Source: Treponema sp. (GTDB taxonomy: Bacteria > Spirochaetota > Spirochaetia > Treponematales > Treponemataceae). From it: a stretch of 33,121 bases of DNA. Below are positions 14,362-22,552 of this stretch, piece by piece (position 1 is the first letter of the stretch; each line of letters begins with the position of its first letter). The notes beneath the pieces are model-generated. The model made no database searches and was not told the DNA's origin. It saw nothing but the letters and a program-made list of their open reading frames with translations. A program made the translations under genes and the position numbers. The stretch spans positions 1 to 33,121 of the forward strand of contig JAFXDY010000118.1 in NCBI GenBank assembly GCA_017521105.1. The letters run 5' to 3'.

Positions 14362-14489
14362 TAACTTTTTTATCATTCCCCCATAATAACATATTTGCTT
14401 TTCCCCTACTTTTTTTTATATATTTTTTTTAAAAAATTATTGACATATTTGAATATATATTGCATTTTATCGATAGAAAGATAAAAAAT

Positions 14490-14572
14490 TGTCAACAGAA
14501 AACGACCCAACAATGTAGCTAAGTTTTTTGAAGAAAGTGCTTTTTGTCCTGCGTATGTGGGGCTTATCATTT
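14490..14572 (+). promoter_or_regulatory. Candidate structured leader of the pot operon
   Basis: This stretch is GC-richer than its surroundings. CCCAACA (near 14506-14512) can pair with TGTGGG (near 14556-14561) around one bulged A, enclosing a possible AGC...GCT hairpin. I cannot match it to a known riboswitch class. Direct evidence is limited to composition and weak pairing. Confidence 0.25.
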
Positions 14573-14593
14573 TTTTAGATTGAGGTTACTTGA

Positions 14594-15784
14594 ATGAACG
14601 GAAGTCAGGTTACCATTGATCATGTATCCAAAAAATTCGGCGACTTTGTTGCTTTGGATGACATCAACTTTGTTATTAAGCCTGGAGAATTCTTTTCTCT
14701 TTTAGGCCCTTCTGGTTGCGGAAAAACTACTCTTCTTCGCATTATTGCTGGTTTTGAATTTCCTGATGATGGTGTTGTATTATTTGATGACACAAACATC
14801 ATTCCTTTAAATCCAGACAAACGTCCTTCTAACACTGTTTTTCAAACTTATGCATTGTTTCCACACATGACAGTTTATGAAAACGTTGCTTTTTCTCTTA
14901 AACTAAAAAAACTTCCAAAAGACGAAATTGACAAAAAAGTTAGAGAATATGTTCATCTTGTTCAATTGGACGAACACATCAACAAAAAACCAAATCAACT
15001 TTCTGGTGGACAAAAACAACGTGTTGCAATTGCCAGAGCATTAATTAACGAACCAAAAGTTCTTTTACTTGACGAACCACTTTCGGCTCTTGATGCAAAA
15101 TTGCGTGCTAATCTTTTAATAGACTTAGACAGAATTCACGATCAAATTGGAATTACTTTTATTTATGTAACTCACGACCAAGCAGAAGCACTTTCTGTTT
15201 CAGACAGAATTGCAGTTATGAATCATGGTCATGTTTTACAAATTGGAACTCCTTACGAAATTTACGAAAGCCCTGCAACTCAGTTTGTTGCTCAATTTAT
15301 TGGCGAAACAAACCTTTTTGATGCAGAAGTTGTAGATTGTGTTCCTCACAAAGATGTAAATGGTCAAGATGATTTTATGGCAACTTTAAAAGTTCCAGAA
15401 CTTGGTCAACAAGCACCTTTGGCAACAGACACAGAAGCTACAGCTGCTTTAGACCGATATATGCAAGTTACAGATTACGAACACACAGAAAAAGGTCAAA
15501 AAGTTGCTTTTACAATTCGTCCAGAAAAAATTCGCATTACATTGGAACCTCCTGCAACAGGAAGCCGCACAGATGTAAATGTATTTAGTGGAATTGTAGA
15601 AGAACCAATTTATTCTGGGTTCCAATCTAAATTTTATGTTAGACTTGAAACTGGTAAAATTATTAAAGTTTTCAAACAACACACAGATTACATGGACGAA
15701 GGTCCTGTAATTCGCTGGAAAGACAAGGTATACGTTTCTTGGTCTGCCGAAGATGCGTACATTGTAGAAGATATCGAAAAATAA
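14594..15784 (+). CDS. potA: Spermidine/putrescine ABC transporter ATP-binding protein
   Basis: This cytoplasmic ATPase drives polyamine import with PotB, PotC and PotD. The 396-residue protein has Walker A GPSGCGKTT (about 37-45), Q-loop FQTYALFPHMTVYENVAF, signature LSGGQKQRVAIARAL, Walker B VLLLDEPLSALDAKLR and switch HDQAEAL. The C-terminal TOBE-like region contains FTIRPEKIRIT. It is about 20 residues longer than typical PotA because of an acidic, polar insert around 255-295. GAGG lies 9 nt before the ATG. It is the first gene of potABCD, 42 nt before potB. The family also transports spermidine-preferring or putrescine-only substrates; the sequence does not decide. Confidence 0.95.
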   Translation: MNGSQVTIDHVSKKFGDFVALDDINFVIKPGEFFSLLGPSGCGKTTLLRIIAGFEFPDDGVVLFDDTNIIPLNPDKRPSNTVFQTYALFPHMTVYENVAFSLKLKKLPKDEIDKKVREYVHLVQLDEHINKKPNQLSGGQKQRVAIARALINEPKVLLLDEPLSALDAKLRANLLIDLDRIHDQIGITFIYVTHDQAEALSVSDRIAVMNHGHVLQIGTPYEIYESPATQFVAQFIGETNLFDAEVVDCVPHKDVNGQDDFMATLKVPELGQQAPLATDTEATAALDRYMQVTDYEHTEKGQKVAFTIRPEKIRITLEPPATGSRTDVNVFSGIVEEPIYSGFQSKFYVRLETGKIIKVFKQHTDYMDEGPVIRWKDKVYVSWSAEDAYIVEDIEK

Positions 15785-15826
15785 TCGATTTTATAAGTTA
15801 TTGAAAATTATTTGAGAAGATTACCA

Positions 15827-16738
15827 ATGAAAGATAAAGCTTTAGAAAAACAAAAGAAATTTAAGCTTAATACAGGAACTTTCTACGGATGGCCAATGGG
15901 AATTTGGTTTATGATTTTTTTCGTAGTTCCTTTAGTAATAATCCTTGTATACAGCTTTTTAAAAAAAGGTGTATACGGTGGTGTTGAACTAAAATTAACA
16001 TTAAAAGCTTACATTCAAATGTTCAAACCAGAATATGGCTTGATTTTACTACGAACATTAAAAATTACAGTAATTTCCACTTTAATTACAATTTTAATTG
16101 CTTTGCCTTGTGCTTATGCAATGGCTCGCAGTAAACATCAAACTTTATTTTTGTTTTTGATTATTATTCCATTTTGGACAAACTCATTAATTCGCATTTT
16201 TGCCTGGATGAGTATTTTAAACAACGATGGAATGCTTAATCAAATTTTATTAAAACTTGGAATAATTAAAGAATACTTGCCATTTTTATACAACACAAAA
16301 GCGGTAATTTTAGTAAGTGTTTACATGTACATTCCTTACGCAATTTTACCAATTTTTACTGCTGTAGACAGATTTGACTTTTCTTTATTGGAAGCAGCCA
16401 GAGACTTAACTGCAACAAAAATGCAAGCAATTACAAAAGTTTTGCTTCCTGGCATTAGAAGCGGAATTGTTTCGGCATTAATTTTTACATTTATTCCAAT
16501 TTTCGGGGCATATACAGTTCCTCTTTTAGTTGGTGGAAAAGATTCATACATGCTTGGAAACATCATTGTAGACCAAGTTCAAAAAACTAGAAACTGGCCT
16601 CTAGCTGCAGCATTCAGTATGATTATCACTTTAATTTCTGTAATCGGAATTATTTGGATTACAAAATCAAATGATAAAGATGCCCAACTTAAAAAGAAAA
16701 ATACAAAAGAAGATAATTACGTTGGAGGTATTCAATAA
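15827..16738 (+). CDS. potB: Spermidine/putrescine ABC transporter permease PotB
   Basis: This 303-residue inner-membrane permease has six predicted helices. The coupling (EAA) loop that contacts the ATPase is LEAARDLTATKMQAITKVLLPGIRSG. The segment RIFAWMSILNNDGMLNQ is typical of PotB. The ATG at 15827 is preferred over a TTG at 15812 because GAGAAG lies about 7 nt upstream of it. Its TAA overlaps the potC ATG by one nucleotide, so the two permeases are coupled and likely made in equal amounts. Confidence 0.94.
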   Translation: MKDKALEKQKKFKLNTGTFYGWPMGIWFMIFFVVPLVIILVYSFLKKGVYGGVELKLTLKAYIQMFKPEYGLILLRTLKITVISTLITILIALPCAYAMARSKHQTLFLFLIIIPFWTNSLIRIFAWMSILNNDGMLNQILLKLGIIKEYLPFLYNTKAVILVSVYMYIPYAILPIFTAVDRFDFSLLEAARDLTATKMQAITKVLLPGIRSGIVSALIFTFIPIFGAYTVPLLVGGKDSYMLGNIIVDQVQKTRNWPLAAAFSMIITLISVIGIIWITKSNDKDAQLKKKNTKEDNYVGGIQ

Positions 16739-17619
16739 TGTCAAAAAATCTAGCAATGCTCTTCAACGATGCTTTTAAAGCAAAGCGTCCAAAATCTGAA
16801 AATGCAAGACACGCAAAACGCGCATGGAAAAAACGTGGACATTTAAAATTTTCATTTTCTAAACTTGTTTTGTATTTAACAATTTTGTTTTTATTCATTC
16901 CTTTAATTATCATTTTTGTTTATTCATTTAATGAAAGCAAAGGTTCTGAATTTACAAAATTTAGTTTAGTTTGGTACAAAGAACTTTTTGTAAACTCTGA
17001 TGATTTGTGGCATTCTTTGCTAAACAGTTTTATTGTAGCTTTTTCATCTGCAATTGTTTCTACAATTTTAGGAACAATGGCTTCTATTGGTGTAAACTGG
17101 TACAAATTTAAGGGAAAAAAATTAATTCAAACACTCACCTATTTGCCAATGGTTTTGCCAGAAGTTATTATTGGTATTTCAATGGTAATTTTCTTTTCAG
17201 GAATCCATTTGCCATTAGGATTATTTACAGTTTTTGCAGCACACACAACTTTCTGTTTACCATTTGTTTTTCTTATGGTAAATGCCCGTCTTGATGAATT
17301 TGACTACTCAATTGTAGAAGCTTCACACGATCTTGGAGCAACAGAAGTTCAAACAATGACAAAAGTTGTAATTCCTGCAATTATGCCTGGAATTCTTTCT
17401 GGATTTTTAATGGCAATTACAATGTCACTTGAAGATTTTGTAATTACATTCTTTGTTTCAGGACCAGGTTCTACAACATTACCACTTTATGTTTATTCAA
17501 TGATTCGTTTTGGCGTTTCACCTGTAATAAATTCACTTTCTGTAGTAATGATTGTTTTTACTTGTTTAATTGCATTCCTTTGCAGAAAAGGCTTAAAAGG
17601 ATTTGCAGCAGGACATTAA
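16738..17619 (+). CDS. potC: Spermidine/putrescine ABC transporter permease PotC
   Basis: This 293-residue permease has six predicted helices and the coupling loop VEASHDLGATEVQTMTKVVIPAIMPG. Other family segments are LVLYLTILFLFIPLIIIFVYSFNESK at the first helix and TMSLEDFVITFFVSGPGSTTLPLY near the end. Compared with typical PotC, a very basic extension of about 35 residues precedes the first helix. GGAGG lies 9 nt before the ATG, inside the end of potB. A palindromic repeat separates it from potD. Confidence 0.94.
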   Translation: MSKNLAMLFNDAFKAKRPKSENARHAKRAWKKRGHLKFSFSKLVLYLTILFLFIPLIIIFVYSFNESKGSEFTKFSLVWYKELFVNSDDLWHSLLNSFIVAFSSAIVSTILGTMASIGVNWYKFKGKKLIQTLTYLPMVLPEVIIGISMVIFFSGIHLPLGLFTVFAAHTTFCLPFVFLMVNARLDEFDYSIVEASHDLGATEVQTMTKVVIPAIMPGILSGFLMAITMSLEDFVITFFVSGPGSTTLPLYVYSMIRFGVSPVINSLSVVMIVFTCLIAFLCRKGLKGFAAGH

Positions 17620-17656
17620 TAAATAGTTCAATATTTTAAGTAATAAAATATTAATA

Positions 17657-17732
17657 GTCATTGCGAGGAGCAAAGTGATGTGGCAATCTACTTTAGGAGT
17701 AAATACAACTTCTATCAAAGTTTCGCAATGAC
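17657..17732. repeat. Palindromic intergenic repeat, copy 2, inside the pot operon
   Basis: GTCATTGCGA (17657-17666) and TCGCAATGAC (17723-17732) are perfect inverted repeats. The interior aligns with the copy at 3970-4051 (GTCATTGCGAGGAGCAA, GTGGCAATC, CAACTTCTATC). It occupies half of the 149-nt gap between potC and potD. Confidence 0.85.
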
Positions 17733-17768
17733 ATAAAAAATTAAAAAGTCAAAGGAGACAACAAATCT

Positions 17769-18812
17769 ATGAAAAAAATTGTAACAATTGTTTTGTCAGC
17801 ATTATTGTTATCACTCTTTACATCTTGTGGTTCAGAAAAAGATGATGGTACACTTTATCTTTACAACTGGACATATTACACACCAGATTCAGTTTTGGAA
17901 CTTTTTGAAAAAGAATTCAACTGTACAGTAAAAGTTGACACATTCGATTCAAACGAAGTTATGTATGCAAAATTAAAAGCTGGTGCAAAAGGTTATGATA
18001 TTACATTCCCTTCTCAAGACTACACATCAATCATGATAAAACAGAACATGGTTCAAAAAATAAACAAAGAAAAATTTACAAACATTTCAAAAATCAATCC
18101 TGAATGTAAAAAACTTATGACATTCGACCCAGAAATGGACTACCAAGTTCCATATTATTTAGGAATGGCAGGAATTGCAGTAAACAAACAAAAAGTAAAA
18201 GATTACACAAAATCTTGGGACATTTTTTCTCGCACAGATTTAAAAGGCCACATGACAATGATGGACGATATGCGTGAAGTTATGGGTGATGCTTTGGCTT
18301 TCCAAGGATACTCTGTAAACTCAGTGAATCCTTCAGAATTACAAAGTGCAACAGATTTAATCAACAACAAATGGAAACCAAACCTTGTAAAATTTGACGC
18401 AGAAGGTTTTGGAAAATCATTTGCTGCTGGAGACTTTTGGGTTTGCCAAGGTTATGCAGAAGTTGTTTACGGTGAAGTTCCAGAAGATAAACAAGAAGAA
18501 ATGATTGATTTCTTCATTCCAGAAGAAGGCGGACCACAATACTTAGATTCAATGGTTATCTTAAAAGGCGCAAAACACTACGATAGAGCTATGGAATTTA
18601 TTAATTTCATTCACCGTCCAGAAATCTACGCAATGTTCCTTGACGAATTCCGCTTCCCAGGTTTTGTAAACTTAGAAGCAGACAAATTAAGAACAACAAC
18701 ACCAATGTACAAAGCAGAAGATATGAACAAAGGCGAACTAAAATTAGACATTGGCGAAGATTTGGAACTTTATAACGAAAAATGGCAAACAATTCGTTAT
18801 ACAGCTGAATAA
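17769..18812 (+). CDS. potD: Polyamine-binding lipoprotein PotD
   Basis: This extracytoplasmic solute-binding protein delivers spermidine or putrescine to PotBC. The 347-residue precursor has a signal ending LFTSC, with the lipidated Cys at residue 20. The mature part opens GTLYLYNWTYYTPDSVLELFEKEF, the PotD/PotF hallmark. Other recognisable parts are GAKGYDITFPSQDY, YQVPYYLGMAGIAVNK, the DDMREVMGDAL segment of the ligand cleft, and AMEFINFIHRPEIYA. AAAGGAGA lies 9 nt before the ATG. A palindromic repeat upstream and a strong terminator downstream would let its mRNA be processed and kept apart from potABC. T. pallidum has a characterised PotD lipoprotein of this kind. Confidence 0.95.
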   Translation: MKKIVTIVLSALLLSLFTSCGSEKDDGTLYLYNWTYYTPDSVLELFEKEFNCTVKVDTFDSNEVMYAKLKAGAKGYDITFPSQDYTSIMIKQNMVQKINKEKFTNISKINPECKKLMTFDPEMDYQVPYYLGMAGIAVNKQKVKDYTKSWDIFSRTDLKGHMTMMDDMREVMGDALAFQGYSVNSVNPSELQSATDLINNKWKPNLVKFDAEGFGKSFAAGDFWVCQGYAEVVYGEVPEDKQEEMIDFFIPEEGGPQYLDSMVILKGAKHYDRAMEFINFIHRPEIYAMFLDEFRFPGFVNLEADKLRTTTPMYKAEDMNKGELKLDIGEDLELYNEKWQTIRYTAE

Positions 18813-18834
18813 ATTTAAACGTTTAACATTTTAT

Positions 18835-18889
18835 AAAGTCATTATTCACCATTTTTTTGTTATTTTTGGTAGAATAATGACTTTTTTTT
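18835..18889 (+). terminator. Terminator of the pot operon
   Basis: AAAGTCATTATTC (18835-18847) pairs perfectly with GAATAATGACTTT (18872-18884), with ACC/GGT continuing inside, followed by a T run to 18889. Confidence 0.88.
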
Positions 18890-18890
18890 A

Positions 18891-18918
18891 TGGACATTTT
18901 AAAAATCAATAATATAAT
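18891..18918 (+). promoter_or_regulatory. Promoter of the chemotaxis receptor gene
   Basis: TGGACA (18891-18896), 16 bp, TATAAT (18913-18918), directly after the pot terminator. It is sigma-70-like; no flagellar sigma-28 motif is seen. TATAATA-gaat-TATTATA (18913-18930) is a perfect palindrome on the -10, though AT-rich. Confidence 0.55.
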
Positions 18919-18952
18919 AGAATTATTATACTAATAAATTGGGGAAAATTTT

Positions 18953-21046
18953 ATGGCTGATAATGAAACAACAGTTAAAGTTCCATTTTTAAAAAGATTA
19001 AGTACAAAATATAGTATTATTTTATTAATTACTACATTTTTGTTTTTTTCTGTAATGGTAATTTTTATTTCAACTGCAATTCGTTCACAAATCAAAAACA
19101 TTACTTTTAGTATGGGTGAAAATATCGCAGATGGACGTGGTGCAGAAATTTCAAACTGGATTGACATATACACAAATGACTTAAAAATTTATTCAGAAGC
19201 AGAAATTAATGCTACTGGTGATAAAGAAAAAGTTTTGGAATGGTTGCATAACAACACACAACTTAGAAATCGTGATTACGACTACATGTTCTTTTGTGAT
19301 ACAGAAGGAACATCTTACCGTGATACAGGTTTAGTTGGTGGAAAAGGCGCATTAACAGAACGTGACTATTATAAAGCTATGATAAATCAAGGCCTATCTT
19401 CTTTTACAGGAGAAATGGTTCTTTCAAAAACATCAGGGCAATATGTAATTCCTATTGCAAGACCAGCAAAAGATTCAAACAACAAAACTTTTGGTTTTTA
19501 TGTTGGAATGCTTGGTTTTAAATCTTTATCTGACAAAATTAAAACATTTAAAGTTGGTGAAACAGGATACTTTTTCCTTGTAGACAATAAAGGACGTTAC
19601 ATTGCACATCCAAACGAAAGCAAATTCTTAAAACAAGCTAACGAAAATGAAGAGTTAAAACAACTTTTATTAAATAAAAACAATCACAACACTTTGGCCA
19701 CAATTGATGGTGTTGAACAATATGTTTTCTCTAGCCAAGTGCCAAACTTAGGATGGACAATTTTCCTTTCTCTTGAAAAAGAAGAAGTTCACAAATCAAT
19801 TATGTACGTTCAAAACGTAACTGTAATTTTTGGTATAATTTTTGCAATTGTTATTATGTTAGTTGTAATTTTATTCTTGTATAGCATTTTCAAACGAATT
19901 AACAAAGTAACAGTTTTGGTTGGCCAGCTTTCTACCGGAGATGCAGATTTAACAACACAATTAAAAGTAAAACACCAAGATGAAATTGCACTTTTAATTG
20001 AAGCAGTAAACAAATTCCTTGCTAAATTCCGATCAATTATGATTACAATCAAATCTTCAGAAAATGAATTGGAAGACGCAGGTAGTACATTATCTCAAGA
20101 AATCAACTCTACAACTGCAACAATTTCACAAATGTCTAACAACATTAGTGTTGTAAATAAACAAGTTCAACAACAAACAGAACATGTTGCTAACTCAGCT
20201 TCTGCAATTTCTCAAATTACAAGAAACATCGAATCTCTTGACAACATGATTCAAAGTCAAGCCGCTTCTGTTGTTGAAGCTTCTGCCGCTGTAGAAGAAA
20301 TGATTGGTAACATCAATTCTGTAGATAGATCAGTTTTCAAAATGTCTGAAGAATTTACAACACTTGAAACAGATACTAAAAACGGAATTGAAATGAACTC
20401 TGCAGTAAACTCTTTAATTCAAAGAATTGCAGAACAGTCAACTTCAATGGTTGATGCCAACTCTACAATTCAGAGTATTGCAGAACAAACTAACCTTCTT
20501 GCCATGAACGCCGCAATCGAAGCCGCTCACGCAGGTGAAGCTGGTAAAGGATTCTCGGTTGTTGCCGACGAAATTCGTAAACTTGCAGAAACTTCTGCTG
20601 AACAATCAAACAAAATTGGTATTGAATTAAACAATATTCAAGATGGTATTAGCCAGGTAGTAGAAGCTTCTTCTGAATCAGAAAAATCGTTCCAATCTGT
20701 TTCTACAAGAATTAACTTAACTGGTGAATTAATTACTCAAATTAGATCTGCAATGGAAGAACAGCAATCTGGATCTCACCAAATTCTTGATGCTCTACAA
20801 GCTATGAACGACAGCACAACAGAAGTTCGTGGTGCAGCACAAGAAATGACTAACGGTGGTGAAGCAATCATAAAAGACGTTCAAGAATTGCAAAGTTCAA
20901 TGTCAAATATTCAAACTGCAATCTCTGAAATTAACAGTGGTACTTCTTATGTAAATCAAACAACAACAAATCTTAAAAATGTTTCTTCAATGCTAACAGA
21001 AAACATTACAAAAATTGGTAATGACGTAAACCTTTTCAAAGTATAA
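18953..21046 (+). CDS. Methyl-accepting chemotaxis protein with Cache-type sensor
   Basis: This 697-residue receptor signals through CheA and CheW to the flagellar motor. It has a first transmembrane helix at about 19-40 and a periplasmic double-Cache-like sensor at about 45-285, with recognisable [20 protein letters not shown] and [20 protein letters not shown] segments. The second helix is at about 290-313, a HAMP domain ([23 protein letters not shown]) at 314-366, and a long signalling coiled coil to the end. The hairpin tip [37 protein letters not shown] (about 505-545) is canonical. No C-terminal CheR-tether pentapeptide is seen. The ligand is unknown. GGGG lies about 9 nt before the ATG. 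It has its own promoter and terminator. Confidence 0.95.
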   Translation: MADNETTVKVPFLKRLSTKYSIILLITTFLFFSVMVIFISTAIRSQIKNITFSMGENIADGRGAEISNWIDIYTNDLKIYSEAEINATGDKEKVLEWLHNNTQLRNRDYDYMFFCDTEGTSYRDTGLVGGKGALTERDYYKAMINQGLSSFTGEMVLSKTSGQYVIPIARPAKDSNNKTFGFYVGMLGFKSLSDKIKTFKVGETGYFFLVDNKGRYIAHPNESKFLKQANENEELKQLLLNKNNHNTLATIDGVEQYVFSSQVPNLGWTIFLSLEKEEVHKSIMYVQNVTVIFGIIFAIVIMLVVILFLYSIFKRINKVTVLVGQLSTGDADLTTQLKVKHQDEIALLIEAVNKFLAKFRSIMITIKSSENELEDAGSTLSQEINSTTATISQMSNNISVVNKQVQQQTEHVANSASAISQITRNIESLDNMIQSQAASVVEASAAVEEMIGNINSVDRSVFKMSEEFTTLETDTKNGIEMNSAVNSLIQRIAEQSTSMVDANSTIQSIAEQTNLLAMNAAIEAAHAGEAGKGFSVVADEIRKLAETSAEQSNKIGIELNNIQDGISQVVEASSESEKSFQSVSTRINLTGELITQIRSAMEEQQSGSHQILDALQAMNDSTTEVRGAAQEMTNGGEAIIKDVQELQSSMSNIQTAISEINSGTSYVNQTTTNLKNVSSMLTENITKIGNDVNLFKV

Positions 21047-21068
21047 AGTTTACTATTTTGTTAAAATT

Positions 21069-21132
21069 GGATGTCCGAATCAATTGTTCTGAAAATTACA
21101 GAAACAATAACTTGCGGACATCCTTTTTTTTT
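21069..21132 (+). terminator. Terminator of the chemotaxis receptor gene
   Basis: GGATGTCCG (21069-21077) and CGGACATCC (21115-21123) form a perfect 9-bp stem with further internal pairing (ATTGTT/AACAAT), followed by nine T. Confidence 0.9.
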
Positions 21133-21134
21133 AT

Positions 21135-21163
21135 TTGCGAATTAGATTTTTCTAAGGTATACT
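21135..21163 (+). promoter_or_regulatory. Leaderless promoter of the FHA-phosphatase-kinase operon
   Basis: TTGCGA (21135-21140), 17 bp, TATACT (21158-21163), then 6 nt to the ATG at 21170. No Shine-Dalgarno is present. Confidence 0.6.
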
Positions 21164-21169
21164 GAATGT

Positions 21170-21514
21170 ATGAATGATACAACAATAATTACAAATAGCC
21201 CTATTGGACAACACTTAGACGCAATTGGAGAATCAAAACCAGCCTCTTATTTAATGTTTAACAAAAAAAAGATTGAATTGGTTGCAAAAATTACAATTGG
21301 ACGTGGCGCAGATAATGATGTAGTAGTAGACAATAAATTGGCTAGTAGACATCATGCTCTTATTCAAAAAATAAAAGATACATATTTTCTAAAAGATGAA
21401 GGAAGCACAAATGGAACTTTATTAAATGGAACTTCTATACCTAAGGATAAATATGTAAAATTATCTCCTGGAGACAGAATTACAATTGGAAATATGACTT
21501 TAGTTATTTCTTAA
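21170..21514 (+). CDS. FHA-domain phosphothreonine-binding protein
   Basis: This 114-residue cytoplasmic protein is essentially one forkhead-associated domain, which binds phosphothreonine peptides. The three conserved blocks are present: ITIGRGADNDVVVD (near 42-55), ASRHHALI (near 59-66) and DEGSTNGTLLNG (near 77-88), holding the Arg, Ser, His and Asn that contact phosphate and fold the loops. An N-terminal tail of about 25 residues contains several Thr and Ser that a kinase could modify (inference). It starts the operon with the phosphatase and kinase genes and is the likely reader of their phosphorylation. The mRNA is predicted to be leaderless. Confidence 0.93.
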   Translation: MNDTTIITNSPIGQHLDAIGESKPASYLMFNKKKIELVAKITIGRGADNDVVVDNKLASRHHALIQKIKDTYFLKDEGSTNGTLLNGTSIPKDKYVKLSPGDRITIGNMTLVIS

Positions 21515-21526
21515 TTCATTTATTCT

Positions 21527-22552
21527 ATGGAAAGTTTTTATAGCAGAATTACAAAGCTTTTAGAACTAAAAAATCCTCTTCCCTACTCTAATTTTTTTGA
21601 TATAATTAACAATGTATTAAATATTTTAGATTCAGAAAAAAACAATTATAGGCTACCAACTAAAAACAATGAACTTGGTTCTTTACTAGATTTTACAGAA
21701 TCTAAAAATTTACCATTAATCATTATACCAGACATTCATGCCAGAACTGACTTTATTAAAAACATACTTGATTTTAAAATTTCACCTGAATTAAAATTCC
21801 TAAACAACAAAAAATCAATATCCATTTTTAACGCTTTAAAACAAAAAAAGATTAGAGTTATATGTGTAGGCGACGCTTTACATACAGAAGTAAACACCGC
21901 ACAAAGATGGGAAAACATTCAAGAAGAATTCTTAGAAGAGATTCACACAGGTCCTGCCATGACAGCTGAAGCAAAGGAATGTTTTTCCACATTAGCTGCA
22001 TTAATGATGCTTAAAACTTTTTTTCCAGAAAATTTTCATTTTTTAAAGGGAAATCACGAAAACATAAACAACACCACCGGCAACGGCAACTACGCATTTA
22101 GAAAACTGGCTGATGAAGGTCAAATGCTAAAAACATTTATTCAAGAGTATTATGGAGATGATATACTTTTTTTAATTTCTTGTTATGAAGATTCGCTACC
22201 ATTAATAGCAGCAACTAATAATTGTGTAATTTCTCACGCAGAACCAAGAACATCATACACAAAAGAACAATTAATTAATGCAAAAAACAATTCACAAATC
22301 ATTGAAGATTTGACTTGGACTTCAAACGGAGAAGCTGAAGAAAATTCTGCAAAACAAATTATTAACAATTTAATTCCAAATAATAATAAATCAAAATATT
22401 TTGGGGGCCACAGACCTGTAAAAACAAATTATAATTCATTACAAAACGACACTTTTTACCAAATTCATAATCCACATAAACAAAATATTGTATTAATTTA
22501 TAATAATAGACCTTTTAATCCAGAAACTGACATTATAGGAGTTGATCAATGA
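21527..22552 (+). CDS. Calcineurin-like metallophosphatase, PPP Ser/Thr phosphatase type
   Basis: This 341-residue cytoplasmic enzyme carries the five metal-site blocks of PPP-type phosphatases in order: DIHAR (D-x-H, near 69-73), GDALHTE (near 115-121), GNHEN (near 175-179), ISHAEP (near 235-240) and GGHRP (near 293-297). The order and spacing suggest a binuclear-metal Ser/Thr phosphatase. The canonical GDxVDRG is changed to GDALHTE, so the Arg of that motif is lost. The likely substrates are proteins phosphorylated by the kinase encoded next, with which it overlaps by 4 nt. It starts 12 nt after the FHA gene with no Shine-Dalgarno. A nucleotide-cleaving phosphoesterase role is the alternative. 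Confidence 0.85.
   Translation: MESFYSRITKLLELKNPLPYSNFFDIINNVLNILDSEKNNYRLPTKNNELGSLLDFTESKNLPLIIIPDIHARTDFIKNILDFKISPELKFLNNKKSISIFNALKQKKIRVICVGDALHTEVNTAQRWENIQEEFLEEIHTGPAMTAEAKECFSTLAALMMLKTFFPENFHFLKGNHENINNTTGNGNYAFRKLADEGQMLKTFIQEYYGDDILFLISCYEDSLPLIAATNNCVISHAEPRTSYTKEQLINAKNNSQIIEDLTWTSNGEAEENSAKQIINNLIPNNNKSKYFGGHRPVKTNYNSLQNDTFYQIHNPHKQNIVLIYNNRPFNPETDIIGVDQ

Larger units (their letters stand above)
14286..14593. other. 308-bp gap between putP and potA
   Basis: It holds the putP terminator (14314-14346), a 21-nt segment shared with 31091-31111, an AT-rich stretch with TTGACA at about 14440-14445 but no good -10 at normal spacing, and a GC-richer 80-nt leader before potA (about 14490-14572). 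No ORF is supported. Confidence 0.7.
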
